64,000 nt of DNA from Phycisphaerales bacterium UBA5793. Its GTDB lineage: Bacteria > Planctomycetota > Phycisphaerae > Phycisphaerales > UBA5793. The stretch spans positions 1-64,000 of the forward strand of contig DIDT01000024.1 in assembly GCA_002418285.1 (NCBI GenBank), given 5' to 3'. The notes under the pieces were generated by a model. That model searched no databases, was not told the DNA's origin, and worked only from the letters and a program-made list of their open reading frames with translations. Positions 44,164 through 52,370 of this stretch are shown one piece after another (the stretch's first letter is position 1; the number at the start of each line of letters is the position of its first letter). The translations under genes and the position numbers were made by a program.

Positions 44164-45417
44164 CTACGACTGCGGCGCGGCTGCTGCCTCGTTACGAAGT
44201 CGATTGATCGCCCGAGTGACCACCTTCTGGTCCACCGTGTGGACGTCGAAAGCGTCGCCGATTCCGCGGAGCATGGCGAGGGTCAGTTGCCCGCCCAGGT
44301 GTTCGCGGAACTCTTCGAGGCCGTCGAGCAGTTCGCGGGTCCGGGCGAGATCATCGTGCCAGGTTGGCAGGCCCATTCCGCGGAGGCAGGTCAGAATTCG
44401 CTCTCGATCGAATTCGTTCAGCCAGCCTTGCAGCATGGAGTAGGTTGTGTCGAGGGCGATGCCGATGCTAACTGCTTCACCGTGGCGCAGAGCGAAGTCA
44501 GTCATCTGTTCGAGCTTGTGCGCGGCCCAGTGACCGAAATCCAGTGGGCGAGCCGCGGTGAGTTCGAATGGATCGCCGCCCTGGACGATGTGCTTCAGAT
44601 GCCACTCGGCGGAGCGGCGGATGATGGCGGTCGTCGTGTCGAGATCGCGAGCGACGAGTCGTGCGCTCGCATGGCAGATGTCGTCAAACAGCGTGGCGTC
44701 CTTCACGAGCGCCACCTTCACGCACTCGCTCAGGCCGCTGCACCAGTCACGATCGGCAAGTGTAGTCAGCAGGCTGGAGTCGTTGACAACGGCCCAGGGC
44801 GGTGTGAAGGTGCCAAGAAAGTTCTTCTTGCCGAATGCGTTGATGCCGTTCTTCACGCCGACGCCGGAGTCATCCTGAGCGAGGACGGTGCTGGGCATGC
44901 GGATGAGTCGCACGCCGCGATGGGCGACAGCTGCGGCGAAGCCGACGACATCGAGCACAGCGCCGCCGCCGATGACGAGCACGTACGACCGGCGGCACAA
45001 ACCGGCGGTGTTGATCCCGCTCGTGATCGATTCGAATACCGAGCGATCAGTCTTGGCGCGTTCGCCGCCTCGAATCACGATCGGTTCGCCCGTCAGCCTG
45101 AGTTGATCGCAGTGAGCTTCAGCGTACTGGCGAATGGTACTCGTGAACCGAGGGTTCGCGTTGGGTATGCCATCATCGATGAACACGAGCACACGGGCGG
45201 GCGACTCTTCAGCCTCGATGACACCACCCAGAACTCGGTTGTTCGGCTCAAACGCTCGGCTGGTGAACCGGAGGCGAAACCGCCAGCCGACGGAGAATCG
45301 GGCATCGATGCCGTCGGGCCGGCGGTCATACTCGGCATGGGTGGCGTGGCCCGAAAGATCGGACAATGGCGCGGCTTCCTCTTTGGGTCGTGCGAGGCTG
45401 GAGTTTGCACTAATCAT
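44164..45417 (-). CDS. eboD: EboD, 3-dehydroquinate-synthase-like sugar phosphate cyclase
   Basis: A 417-residue protein of the sugar phosphate cyclase superfamily, with the NAD-binding V-I-G-G-G-A-V-L-D-V-V-G-F-A-A motif (about 148-162), the loop S-T-V-L-A-Q-D-D-S-G-V-G-V-K-N-G-I-N (about 175-192) and the metal-ligand region near H265 and the H-G-E-A-V-S-I-G motif near 316. The A-Q-D-D-S-G-V-G-V-K-N loop differs from AroB (T-V-D-S-S-V-G-G-K) and marks EboD. It carries an extra N-terminal stretch of about 45 residues. It is the first gene of the cluster, 44 bases ahead of the next gene, and lies about 160 bases from the tRNA gene. Confidence 0.88.
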   Translation of the reverse strand: MISANSSLARPKEEAAPLSDLSGHATHAEYDRRPDGIDARFSVGWRFRLRFTSRAFEPNNRVLGGVIEAEESPARVLVFIDDGIPNANPRFTSTIRQYAEAHCDQLRLTGEPIVIRGGERAKTDRSVFESITSGINTAGLCRRSYVLVIGGGAVLDVVGFAAAVAHRGVRLIRMPSTVLAQDDSGVGVKNGINAFGKKNFLGTFTPPWAVVNDSSLLTTLADRDWCSGLSECVKVALVKDATLFDDICHASARLVARDLDTTTAIIRRSAEWHLKHIVQGGDPFELTAARPLDFGHWAAHKLEQMTDFALRHGEAVSIGIALDTTYSMLQGWLNEFDRERILTCLRGMGLPTWHDDLARTRELLDGLEEFREHLGGQLTLAMLRGIGDAFDVHTVDQKVVTRAINRLRNEAAAAPQS

Positions 45418-45576
45418 CGTACGATAGGCCTCGGCCTTCGGTGCCCCGCTGGTGTCCGGTCAATTCAGGTACCCCCTGGTGTGAATGTCCACCACAGCGC
45501 GGAATATTGCAGGCGATGGAGGGGAACCGCTGGGAGATCGGACGCGCGCCGTGCCGACCGCCCCGGCGCAGGGCAA

Positions 45577-45649
<73 letters not shown>

Positions 45650-45732
45650 AATCAACCGGGATGATGCCGGCTGACCGAACCCAAGCGTACCGATCAGCCG
45701 CGTCGGGTCAAGTGGGGTGGACTACCATGCGC

Positions 45733-45761
45733 TTGACTGATTCTGGTGTCCGAACTACCTT
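45733..45761 (+). promoter_or_regulatory. Possible promoter of the rpmF-fab operon
   Basis: TTGACT at 45733-45738 is followed after 17 bases by TACCTT at 45756-45761, about 120 bases before rpmF. The -35 is a good match, the -10 a weak one. The 230-base gap between the tRNA and rpmF holds no other gene I can support. Confidence 0.3.
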
Positions 45762-45883
45762 TGGGGACGTGTTATTGCCGCTCGGACACAGCGGCGGGCC
45801 GGTCGGCCACGTCCGTCTGCGGGCCTGGATCGGCCTGTTCCCCTGCCATACCCAATTTCCTGATCATTGCGAGGCCCTCGGTC

Positions 45884-46072
45884 ATGCACCCGACTCATCG
45901 AACTTCACCCGGTCGCAAGCGCCGGCGTCGATCGCACCACGCCCTTCGTGGCGCCCACACCACTCTCTGTCCAAACTGCGGCGAGAACAAGCTGCCCCAT
46001 AGCGCGTGCGCGAATTGTGGCTATGTTCGGCCCGGACTTCAGATGAAGACCGAGACTTCCGAGGAAGATTAA
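45884..46072 (+). CDS. rpmF: 50S ribosomal protein L32
   Basis: A 62-residue basic protein with the L32 pattern: R-T-S-x-G-R-K-R-R-R-R-S-H-H-A-L near the start and the zinc ribbon C-P-N-C-G-E-N-K-L-P-H...C-A-N-C-G-Y. The start is at 45884, preceded by GAGG. It has a short acidic tail after the zinc ribbon, absent from E. coli L32. As in many bacteria it heads the fatty-acid operon; no yceD homologue precedes it. Confidence 0.92.
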   Translation: MHPTHRTSPGRKRRRRSHHALRGAHTTLCPNCGENKLPHSACANCGYVRPGLQMKTETSEED

Positions 46073-46075
46073 CCC

Positions 46076-47098
46076 ATGCGGATCGCCATCGACGTGATGG
46101 GCGGCGATCACGCGCCAGGCGCCATCCTCGACGGCGCGTTTGCGGCCCTTGAGTCACTCGATCCCGGTGATGAACTCCTGCTGGTCGGCAAGAGCGACAT
46201 CATTCGTCAGGCGATGGCCGCGCACGGCGTGAGTGATGCACGCGTGGCGGTGGTTGATGCGCCCGATGAGATCGGCATGGATGAGTCGCCAGTGGAAGCG
46301 GTCCGGTCCAAGCCGAAGAGTTCTATTGTGGTAATGTCGGAACTGGCGCACCGTCGGGCCGAGGACAGTGCCGACATCGTCATGTCGGCCGGCAACACTG
46401 GCGCCTGCGTTTGTGCGGCGCAGATGTCGTTGCGCCGATTGCCTGGAGTGCATCGGCCGGGGATTGCCGTGATCCTGCCGACATTTGGGGGCCCGGTCGT
46501 CCTTTGTGACGTCGGCGCCAATCCGGATCCTCGACCTTCCCACTTGGCCCAGTATGGGTTGATGGGTGAGGTCTACGCCCGGGAGATGCTCGGCATCGCC
46601 AACCCGCGGGTGGCGATGATGAACATCGGGGGAGAAGAGGGTAAGGGCACGGGTTTAATCAAGGCCACTCGCGATCAGCTTCGAGCCACGCCGAATCTCA
46701 ATTTCGTCGGTTTCGTAGAGGGTCGATCGCTCTTTGATCATGCCGCTGACGTCGTGGTCACTGACGGTTTCGTCGGCAACGTGGTCATCAAGCTGGCTGA
46801 AGGTCTGGCGTCCGGCCTGTTCCGGACCATTGCGCGAGAGATCACCGCCATCGATCCGGAACTTGCGACGCGCTTCAAGCCGGTGCAGAAGCGCATCTAC
46901 GCGCTGCACGACTACCACGAACATGGCGGCGCGCCGCTACTTGGCGTGAACGGAATCTGCATCATCTGCCACGGGTCGTCCGAAGCCAAGACGATCACCA
47001 ATGCAATTCTCAAGAGTCGCGGCATGGTCACCAAGGGCCTGAACCAGGCCCTTGTCAATCGCATCGCGGAAGCGGATACGAAGGCGGGTGGCGCGTGA
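46076..47098 (+). CDS. plsX: Phosphate acyltransferase PlsX
   Basis: A 340-residue enzyme that converts acyl-ACP to acyl-phosphate for phospholipid synthesis, with the hallmark start M-R-I-A-I-D-V-M-G-G-D-H-A-P (residues 1-14), the S-A-G-N-T-G-A motif near 103-109, and N-I-G-G-E-E-G-K-G. It starts three bases after the rpmF stop and overlaps fabH by 4 bases. Confidence 0.96.
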   Translation: MRIAIDVMGGDHAPGAILDGAFAALESLDPGDELLLVGKSDIIRQAMAAHGVSDARVAVVDAPDEIGMDESPVEAVRSKPKSSIVVMSELAHRRAEDSADIVMSAGNTGACVCAAQMSLRRLPGVHRPGIAVILPTFGGPVVLCDVGANPDPRPSHLAQYGLMGEVYAREMLGIANPRVAMMNIGGEEGKGTGLIKATRDQLRATPNLNFVGFVEGRSLFDHAADVVVTDGFVGNVVIKLAEGLASGLFRTIAREITAIDPELATRFKPVQKRIYALHDYHEHGGAPLLGVNGICIICHGSSEAKTITNAILKSRGMVTKGLNQALVNRIAEADTKAGGA

Positions 47099-48096
47099 GC
47101 GCGGGTTCATTCGGCGTGGAAATTCTCAGCAGCGGGATGGCTGTGCCCAGTACAGCGCTCACCAATCGCGATCTCGAGAAAATGATGGACACCAGCGACG
47201 AGTGGATCGTGCAGCGCACGGGTGTGCGCACGCGCTATCGCAGCGATCCGAAGCTCGGCGAGGATGTCACGTCGTTGTGCGAAGACGCCGTGCGCTCGGC
47301 CCTGGAACGCGCGAACGTCGCCGCAGGAGATCTTGATCTGGTGATTGTGGCGACATGTACTCCGGACATGTCCTGCCCCAGCACGGCGAGCCGAGTCGCG
47401 GGACGCATCGGGGCCGTCCCGGCGGGCTCATTCGATCTCACGGCCGCGTGCAGCGGCTTCGTTTACGGCTTGAATATCAGCGATTCGCTTATCCGGCAGG
47501 GCAGCTATCGCACGATTGCTCTAATCGGGGCCGATTCGCTGACCCGCGTGGCGGACTACACCAATCGCAAGGTCAGCATCCTTTCGGGTGACGGGGCAGG
47601 AGCGGCGATCTTGCGCCGCTGCGATGATCCATCGCGCGGTTGCCTGTTCCAGTCGATGTACTCGGATGGCACGCTGTGGGACTACCTCTACATCCCCACA
47701 CGAGAAGAGCATGTACCGGCGGATGTGGACTGGAACGAAACCAAACTCAACTACCTTCAGATGAAGGGCCGCGAAGTCTTCAAGTTCGCCGTGACGAAGT
47801 TTCCCGAAGCGCTTGAGGAAGCACTGACGAAGTCCGGCGTCAAGATGAGTGAGCTGGCGATGGTCATAGCGCACCAGTCCAATGCCCGAATCATTGACGC
47901 GACGCGTAAGCGCCTCGCCCTGCCCGCGGATCGCTTCTATGTCAATATCGATCGCTACGGCAACACAAGTGCCGGAAGCGTGCCCATCTGCCTGCACGAA
48001 TTGCGCGAGGCGGGGCGGATTCATTCGGGCGACGTGGTCGCATTCGTCGCGATGGGAGGCGGCATGACCTGGGGCACGAGCATCTGGCGTCTCTAG
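47095..48096 (+). CDS. fabH: 3-oxoacyl-ACP synthase III
   Basis: A 333-residue initiating condensing enzyme. The T-S-D-E-W-I-V-Q-R-T-G-V motif is near residues 31-42, the catalytic Cys is in T-A-A-C-S-G-F near 118-124, and the His and Asn are in I-A-H-Q-S-N-A-R-I (about 260-268) and Y-G-N-T-S-A-G-S. It starts with GTG overlapping the plsX stop. Confidence 0.95.
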   Translation: MSAGSFGVEILSSGMAVPSTALTNRDLEKMMDTSDEWIVQRTGVRTRYRSDPKLGEDVTSLCEDAVRSALERANVAAGDLDLVIVATCTPDMSCPSTASRVAGRIGAVPAGSFDLTAACSGFVYGLNISDSLIRQGSYRTIALIGADSLTRVADYTNRKVSILSGDGAGAAILRRCDDPSRGCLFQSMYSDGTLWDYLYIPTREEHVPADVDWNETKLNYLQMKGREVFKFAVTKFPEALEEALTKSGVKMSELAMVIAHQSNARIIDATRKRLALPADRFYVNIDRYGNTSAGSVPICLHELREAGRIHSGDVVAFVAMGGGMTWGTSIWRL

Positions 48097-48156
48097 CCAC
48101 AGCACTGCTGCTTGCCGGTTCATTCGTTATGCGAGCACGATTTCTGAGAGTTGAAC

Positions 48157-49083
48157 ATGTCAGAATCCACGATCATTCTTTGTCCGGGCCAAGGCGCGCA
48201 AGTTGTCGGCATGGGTCGCGCATGGGCTGAGTCCAGCGATGTGGCACGCGCGACGTTTGCACGGGCGGACGAGGTGCTCGGTGGATCGCTGGGGGCGCCG
48301 CTGTCCCAGCTCTGTTTCGACGGTCCGGTGGAACGCATCAATCAGACGGACGTGAGCCAGCCGGCCATCTATGTGACCTCGGTCGCCTGTCATCGCGCAG
48401 TGGGGGATCTCATCAACCCTCAGGATGTGGTCGCATCGGCGGGATTGAGTCTTGGCGAATACACCGCGTTGCACCTGGCGGGGGTCTTCTCGTTCGAGGA
48501 GGGTCTTCGGCTGGTCGCCCAGCGTGGGCGATTCATGCAAGAGGCGGCCGAAGCCAGCAAAGGATCGATGGTCGCGCTCATCGGTGCAGATGATTCGCAG
48601 GCGCATGAGCTGTGCGAGCGAGTAGGCAATGGGCGCGTTCTGGTGCCGGCCAATTTCAACGCCCCCGGGCAGATCGTGCTCTCGGGCGATGCAGATGCTT
48701 GTGCCGATGCCGTTGCGGCTGCCGGGCCGATGGGTCTTCGCGCTACGGCGTTGGCTGTCGCTGGGGCATTTCATTCGGCCCTCATGCGGCCGGCTGCGGA
48801 ACGGATGGGGCGGGCCCTTTCGGCGGTAGAGTTCAAGCCGCTCGCGTTTCCCGTGGTGTCCAACGTTACGGCCAGGCCGCACGACTCGGATCCCGAATCG
48901 ATCCGTCGACTGCTGGTCGAGCAGATTACCTCGCCGGTTCGGTGGAGCCAGTCCTGCGAGTGGTTGGGGAAGCACGTTTCAGGTCGCTATCATGAGTTGG
49001 CCCCCGGCAAGGTGCTGATGGGGCTGATGCGCCGAATCAACCGCGAGATAAAGGTGGTAAACCATGACCAGCCTGACTCGTAA
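48157..49083 (+). CDS. fabD: Malonyl-CoA-ACP transacylase
   Basis: A 308-residue acyltransferase with C-P-G-Q-G-A-Q near residue 9, the nucleophile motif G-L-S-L-G-E-Y near 94-100 and the histidine in G-A-F-H-S-A-L near 200. ATG 48157 follows GAGAG; a TTG six bases upstream is in frame but less likely. Its 3' end overlaps the next gene by 20 bases. Confidence 0.95.
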   Translation: MSESTIILCPGQGAQVVGMGRAWAESSDVARATFARADEVLGGSLGAPLSQLCFDGPVERINQTDVSQPAIYVTSVACHRAVGDLINPQDVVASAGLSLGEYTALHLAGVFSFEEGLRLVAQRGRFMQEAAEASKGSMVALIGADDSQAHELCERVGNGRVLVPANFNAPGQIVLSGDADACADAVAAAGPMGLRATALAVAGAFHSALMRPAAERMGRALSAVEFKPLAFPVVSNVTARPHDSDPESIRRLLVEQITSPVRWSQSCEWLGKHVSGRYHELAPGKVLMGLMRRINREIKVVNHDQPDS

Positions 49084-49768
49084 ATCACTGTCGTTGTTCG
49101 CGCTGTGCGCGATCGGTCTGCCGATGGCGGCTTTCATTGTCGGCTGCAAGAAGGAAGAGCCGCCACCGCCGCCGCCGCCGCCACCGCCGCAGGGACCGAC
49201 GACGGTGGATCCAAATTCAGTCGCGGAGTACCTGACTCTCGACTCAAAGGTCAAGCTGCAGAACGCCAAGCCGATGGAGTGCAGTGAGGACGAGGTCAAG
49301 GCGATCCTCGAATTCATGAGCGACTTTGCTTCAGGCAATGCCGAGGCACTGCGTCCGAAGATGGATGCAACGGGCAAGAAGGTGCTTGACGATCTGGTTG
49401 AGAGCGGCCAGTGGAAAGAGGAGACGTCGAAGATCGTCGAAGTCGATCTCATCGATCGCGTCAGCATGCCGATGGGCACCGGGAACGTCGTTTCGTTCAG
49501 CGTGGTGTTGCCCCAGGCCGGTCGCGTCCAGCAAGACTGGCTGGTGACGCAGCGCGGCGATCTGTACCAGTTCTCTCCCTTCGCGGTGGTGCCCGTGAGC
49601 AAGCAATCGATCGCGGCGGCCGAGAAGGCAATCGCCGACGCGACTGGCGATGGGCAGCCATCGGATCAACAGCCGGATAATCGACCTCCAACCGATCCTC
49701 GCAAGCGTGTTCCGCAGCCGACGGATCCTGGTAATCCGCCGCCGGGCAAGAGCCCTGGCTCGCCCTGA
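49064..49768 (+). CDS. Predicted lipoprotein with polyproline tract, inserted in the fab operon
   Basis: A 234-residue exported protein. The signal ends with the lipobox F-I-V-G-C (Cys at residue 28), followed by K-K-E-E and a run of ten prolines. The globular part (about 55-190) is helical then beta and resembles no family I recognise; the C-terminal tail is rich in Pro, Asp and Gln. Membrane anchoring by lipidation is inferred. Its start overlaps fabD by 20 bases and fabG follows closely, so it is co-transcribed with the fatty-acid genes, which do not normally include such a gene. Confidence 0.82.
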   Translation: MTSLTRKSLSLFALCAIGLPMAAFIVGCKKEEPPPPPPPPPPQGPTTVDPNSVAEYLTLDSKVKLQNAKPMECSEDEVKAILEFMSDFASGNAEALRPKMDATGKKVLDDLVESGQWKEETSKIVEVDLIDRVSMPMGTGNVVSFSVVLPQAGRVQQDWLVTQRGDLYQFSPFAVVPVSKQSIAAAEKAIADATGDGQPSDQQPDNRPPTDPRKRVPQPTDPGNPPPGKSPGSP

Positions 49769-49807
49769 GTTCAGCTCTCTTTGGCACACATTGGGAATGG
49801 GATGGGA

Positions 49808-50548
49808 ATGAGCGACGAGAAGCGCGTGGCTTTCATTACCGGCGCAAGCCGGGGCATCGGACGTGCCGTGGCAGAGCGTCTCGCAAGAGATGGTCGGCAT
49901 GTAGTGCTTGTGAGCCGTACTCCCGGGCCGCTGGGCGATTTGAAATCCTCAATTGCACAGACCGGCGGTTCGGCCTCAACGCTGGTCTGCGATGTCGGCG
50001 ACTCCAAGGCGCTTGCTGAGGCCGTGACTGATACCGCCAAGTCGTTGGGGCGTCTTGACATTCTGGTGAACAATGCAGGGATCACGCGGGACGGCCTGCT
50101 GCTGCGTATGAGCGATGAGGATTTTGACGAGGTGATCCGGGTCAATCTCAAATCAGCGTTCGTCACCTGCCGGGCCGCCGCCCGGCCGATGATGAGCAAC
50201 CGCTGGGGGCGCATGGTGAATATCAGTTCGATCTCGGGCCGCGTGGGTCGGGCGAGCCAGGTGAACTACTGCGCCGCCAAGTCCGGGCTGATCGGGATGA
50301 CCAAGGCTATCGCCAAGGAGTTTGCGACCAAGGGCATCACCGCAAATGTGGTAGCGCCCGGCTTTATCGAAACGGACATGACGTCTGATCTACCCGACGC
50401 GGTGAAGGACGAAGCGAGGAACATCACGCCCATGCGGCGATTCGGCCAGGCGGGTGAGATTGCGGCAGCTGTGGCCTATTTCACTGCTGAGGATGCTGGA
50501 TTCGTGACGGGAGAAGTTTTGGCCGTGGCGGGTGGAATGGGCATGTGA
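49808..50548 (+). CDS. fabG: 3-oxoacyl-ACP reductase
   Basis: A 246-residue short-chain dehydrogenase with the NADP-binding I-T-G-A-S-R-G-I-G-R-A-V motif near residues 10-21, N-N-A-G-I-T near 88-93, catalytic Ser in the S-S-I-S-G-R region near 141, Y-C-A-A-K-S-G (Tyr/Lys) near 155-161 and the C-terminal D-A-G-F-V-T-G-E-V-L-A-V-A-G-G-M-G-M. Starts at 49802 or 49808 cannot be separated. Confidence 0.95.
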   Translation: MSDEKRVAFITGASRGIGRAVAERLARDGRHVVLVSRTPGPLGDLKSSIAQTGGSASTLVCDVGDSKALAEAVTDTAKSLGRLDILVNNAGITRDGLLLRMSDEDFDEVIRVNLKSAFVTCRAAARPMMSNRWGRMVNISSISGRVGRASQVNYCAAKSGLIGMTKAIAKEFATKGITANVVAPGFIETDMTSDLPDAVKDEARNITPMRRFGQAGEIAAAVAYFTAEDAGFVTGEVLAVAGGMGM

Positions 50549-50712
50549 CGGTTGATGGATGTTGGCCGCATCGCTGCGTCGAACGTGCTTTCGTGGCACA
50601 TCGGGGCTTGTAGGCTGCGGTCCTGACGGCTATATTTCTGCCCCTCGCTGCGGGCTCGACGCTTCGTCAGATGAGTGGAAACGAACGTACCAACCCCTGA
50701 GGAGATTCGAAC

Positions 50713-50964
50713 GTGCAAGAATCCGAAATCGAAGCCAAGGTGATCAGCATCGTCGCCGAGCAGATGGGCGTCGACAAGTCGCAGATCACGCGCAACACCA
50801 GTTTCGTCAACGATCTCAACGCGGACAGCCTGGATACCGTCGAACTGGTCATGGAACTCGAAGACGAATTCGAGACTTCGATCCCCGACGAAGAAGCCGA
50901 GAAGATCCAGACCGTCGGCCAGGCCGTCGAGTTCATCATGAAGGCCACCTCGGGAGGAGAATGA
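50713..50964 (+). CDS. acpP: Acyl carrier protein
   Basis: An 83-residue ACP with the phosphopantetheine site D-S-L near residues 38-40 within L-N-A-D-S-L-D-T-V-E-L-V-M, and three helices. The start is GTG, preceded by GAGGAG. A 164-base gap after fabG and the strong ribosome binding site fit high expression. Confidence 0.97.
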   Translation: MQESEIEAKVISIVAEQMGVDKSQITRNTSFVNDLNADSLDTVELVMELEDEFETSIPDEEAEKIQTVGQAVEFIMKATSGGE

Positions 50965-51088
50965 TCCTCCTTTTTGACCCGCGGCACCACTGGGGGCGGC
51001 GGGCCTGTTGTGTCGTTCGGCGGGCTGCGGCTTGCCGGATGACTGCTCTTCCGCCCATGCAGCCCACGCGCCTACCGATTCCCGTTCC

Positions 51089-52336
51089 ATGAGCAATCCC
51101 CCCTCACGTCGTGTCGTCGTCACCGGACTTGGGGCGATCTGTAATGTCGGACACAACAGTCTCGACATCTGGAGGGCCATGCGCGAGGGTCGGCCCGGCA
51201 TGCGGCCCATCGAACGCTTTCAGGGCGAGCGCTGGTCCGTCAAGTTCGGGGGCGAGGTCATTGACTGGGACGGTAGCGACCGACTCGAGCGCAGTGAACT
51301 CAAGCGCCTCGACCGCTTCACCATGCTGGGCATGTACGCCGCCATCGAAGCCGCGCAGGACTGCGGCATCGACTTCACCAAGGAAGATCCATTCCGCTGC
51401 GGCGTCGTCATCGGCTCGGGCGTCGGCGGCGTGAACACGATCGAAGAATACATCGACAAGATGCACGTCAAGGGACCGGACCGCGTCACGCCCTTCCTCG
51501 TACCACGTTTGATGGTCAACGCCTGCTCAGGCAACGTGTCGATTCGCTTCGGCCTCAAGGGGCCCAACAGCGCGCCGGCCACGGCATGCGCGTCGGCCGC
51601 CAACGCGATCGGCGATGCCTTCCAGTTGATTCAGGATGGCGACGCGGATGTTATGGTCACCGGCGGGGCCGAAGCCGCGATGACGCCGCTGTGCATGGCC
51701 GGCTTCATGGTCATGCGTGCCCTTTCGACGCGCAACGATGATCCGATGCACGCCTCGCGGCCGTTCGATCACGATCGTGACGGTTTCGTGCTTGCCGAGG
51801 GCGCCGGTATTCTGGTCCTCGAAGAACTTGAGCACGCCAAAAAACGCGGTGCCCGCATTTACTGCGAACTGCTTGGCTTTGGCTCGTCGGGTGACGCCGG
51901 CCATATCACCGCCCCCGATCCGGAAGGAACGGGCGCGGCGAGGTGCATGGCTCTGGCGCTCAAGGACGCCAGGCTCAAGCCCGAGCAGATCGACTACATC
52001 AACGCACATGGCACCTCCACGCCGCTGGGCGACGCGGCCGAGGTCATGGCCATCAGGAGCGTCTTTGGCGAGCACGCCAGCAAACTCGCCATCAGTTCCA
52101 CCAAGGGCGTCACCGGCCACACATTGGGCGCCTCGGGCGGCATCGAGAGCATGGCCGTCGTCCGCACGCTCGCCGAACAGGTCATCCCGCCGACGGTCAA
52201 TCTGGACAATCCGGATTTTGATCTCGACTTCGTGCCCAATGTTGAGCGAAAGGCAAACGTCCGTTACGCGCTCAACAACAGCTTCGGCTTTGGCGGGCAC
52301 AACGTGACGCTGGTCTTCGGTCGATACCCTGACTAA
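51089..52336 (+). CDS. fabF: 3-oxoacyl-ACP synthase II
   Basis: A 415-residue elongating ketosynthase with V-V-V-T-G-L-G at the start, the active Cys in P-A-T-A-C-A-S-A-A-N near 165, and catalytic His residues in H-G-T-S-T-P-L-G-D (about 308-316) and T-G-H-T-L-G-A-S-G (about 344). The start at 51089 was chosen as the family-like beginning. It is probably the last gene of the operon; no clear terminator follows. Confidence 0.95.
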   Translation: MSNPPSRRVVVTGLGAICNVGHNSLDIWRAMREGRPGMRPIERFQGERWSVKFGGEVIDWDGSDRLERSELKRLDRFTMLGMYAAIEAAQDCGIDFTKEDPFRCGVVIGSGVGGVNTIEEYIDKMHVKGPDRVTPFLVPRLMVNACSGNVSIRFGLKGPNSAPATACASAANAIGDAFQLIQDGDADVMVTGGAEAAMTPLCMAGFMVMRALSTRNDDPMHASRPFDHDRDGFVLAEGAGILVLEELEHAKKRGARIYCELLGFGSSGDAGHITAPDPEGTGAARCMALALKDARLKPEQIDYINAHGTSTPLGDAAEVMAIRSVFGEHASKLAISSTKGVTGHTLGASGGIESMAVVRTLAEQVIPPTVNLDNPDFDLDFVPNVERKANVRYALNNSFGFGGHNVTLVFGRYPD

Positions 52337-52370
52337 GTCCAAAGCCAGGCTGCCAATGGATCCACACTGA

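Noticed and set aside
49158..49200. CCG/CCA repeat as a microsatellite or regulatory repeat
   Set aside because: It lies in frame in the lipoprotein gene and encodes a polyproline linker directly after the lipidation site, so no separate function is needed.
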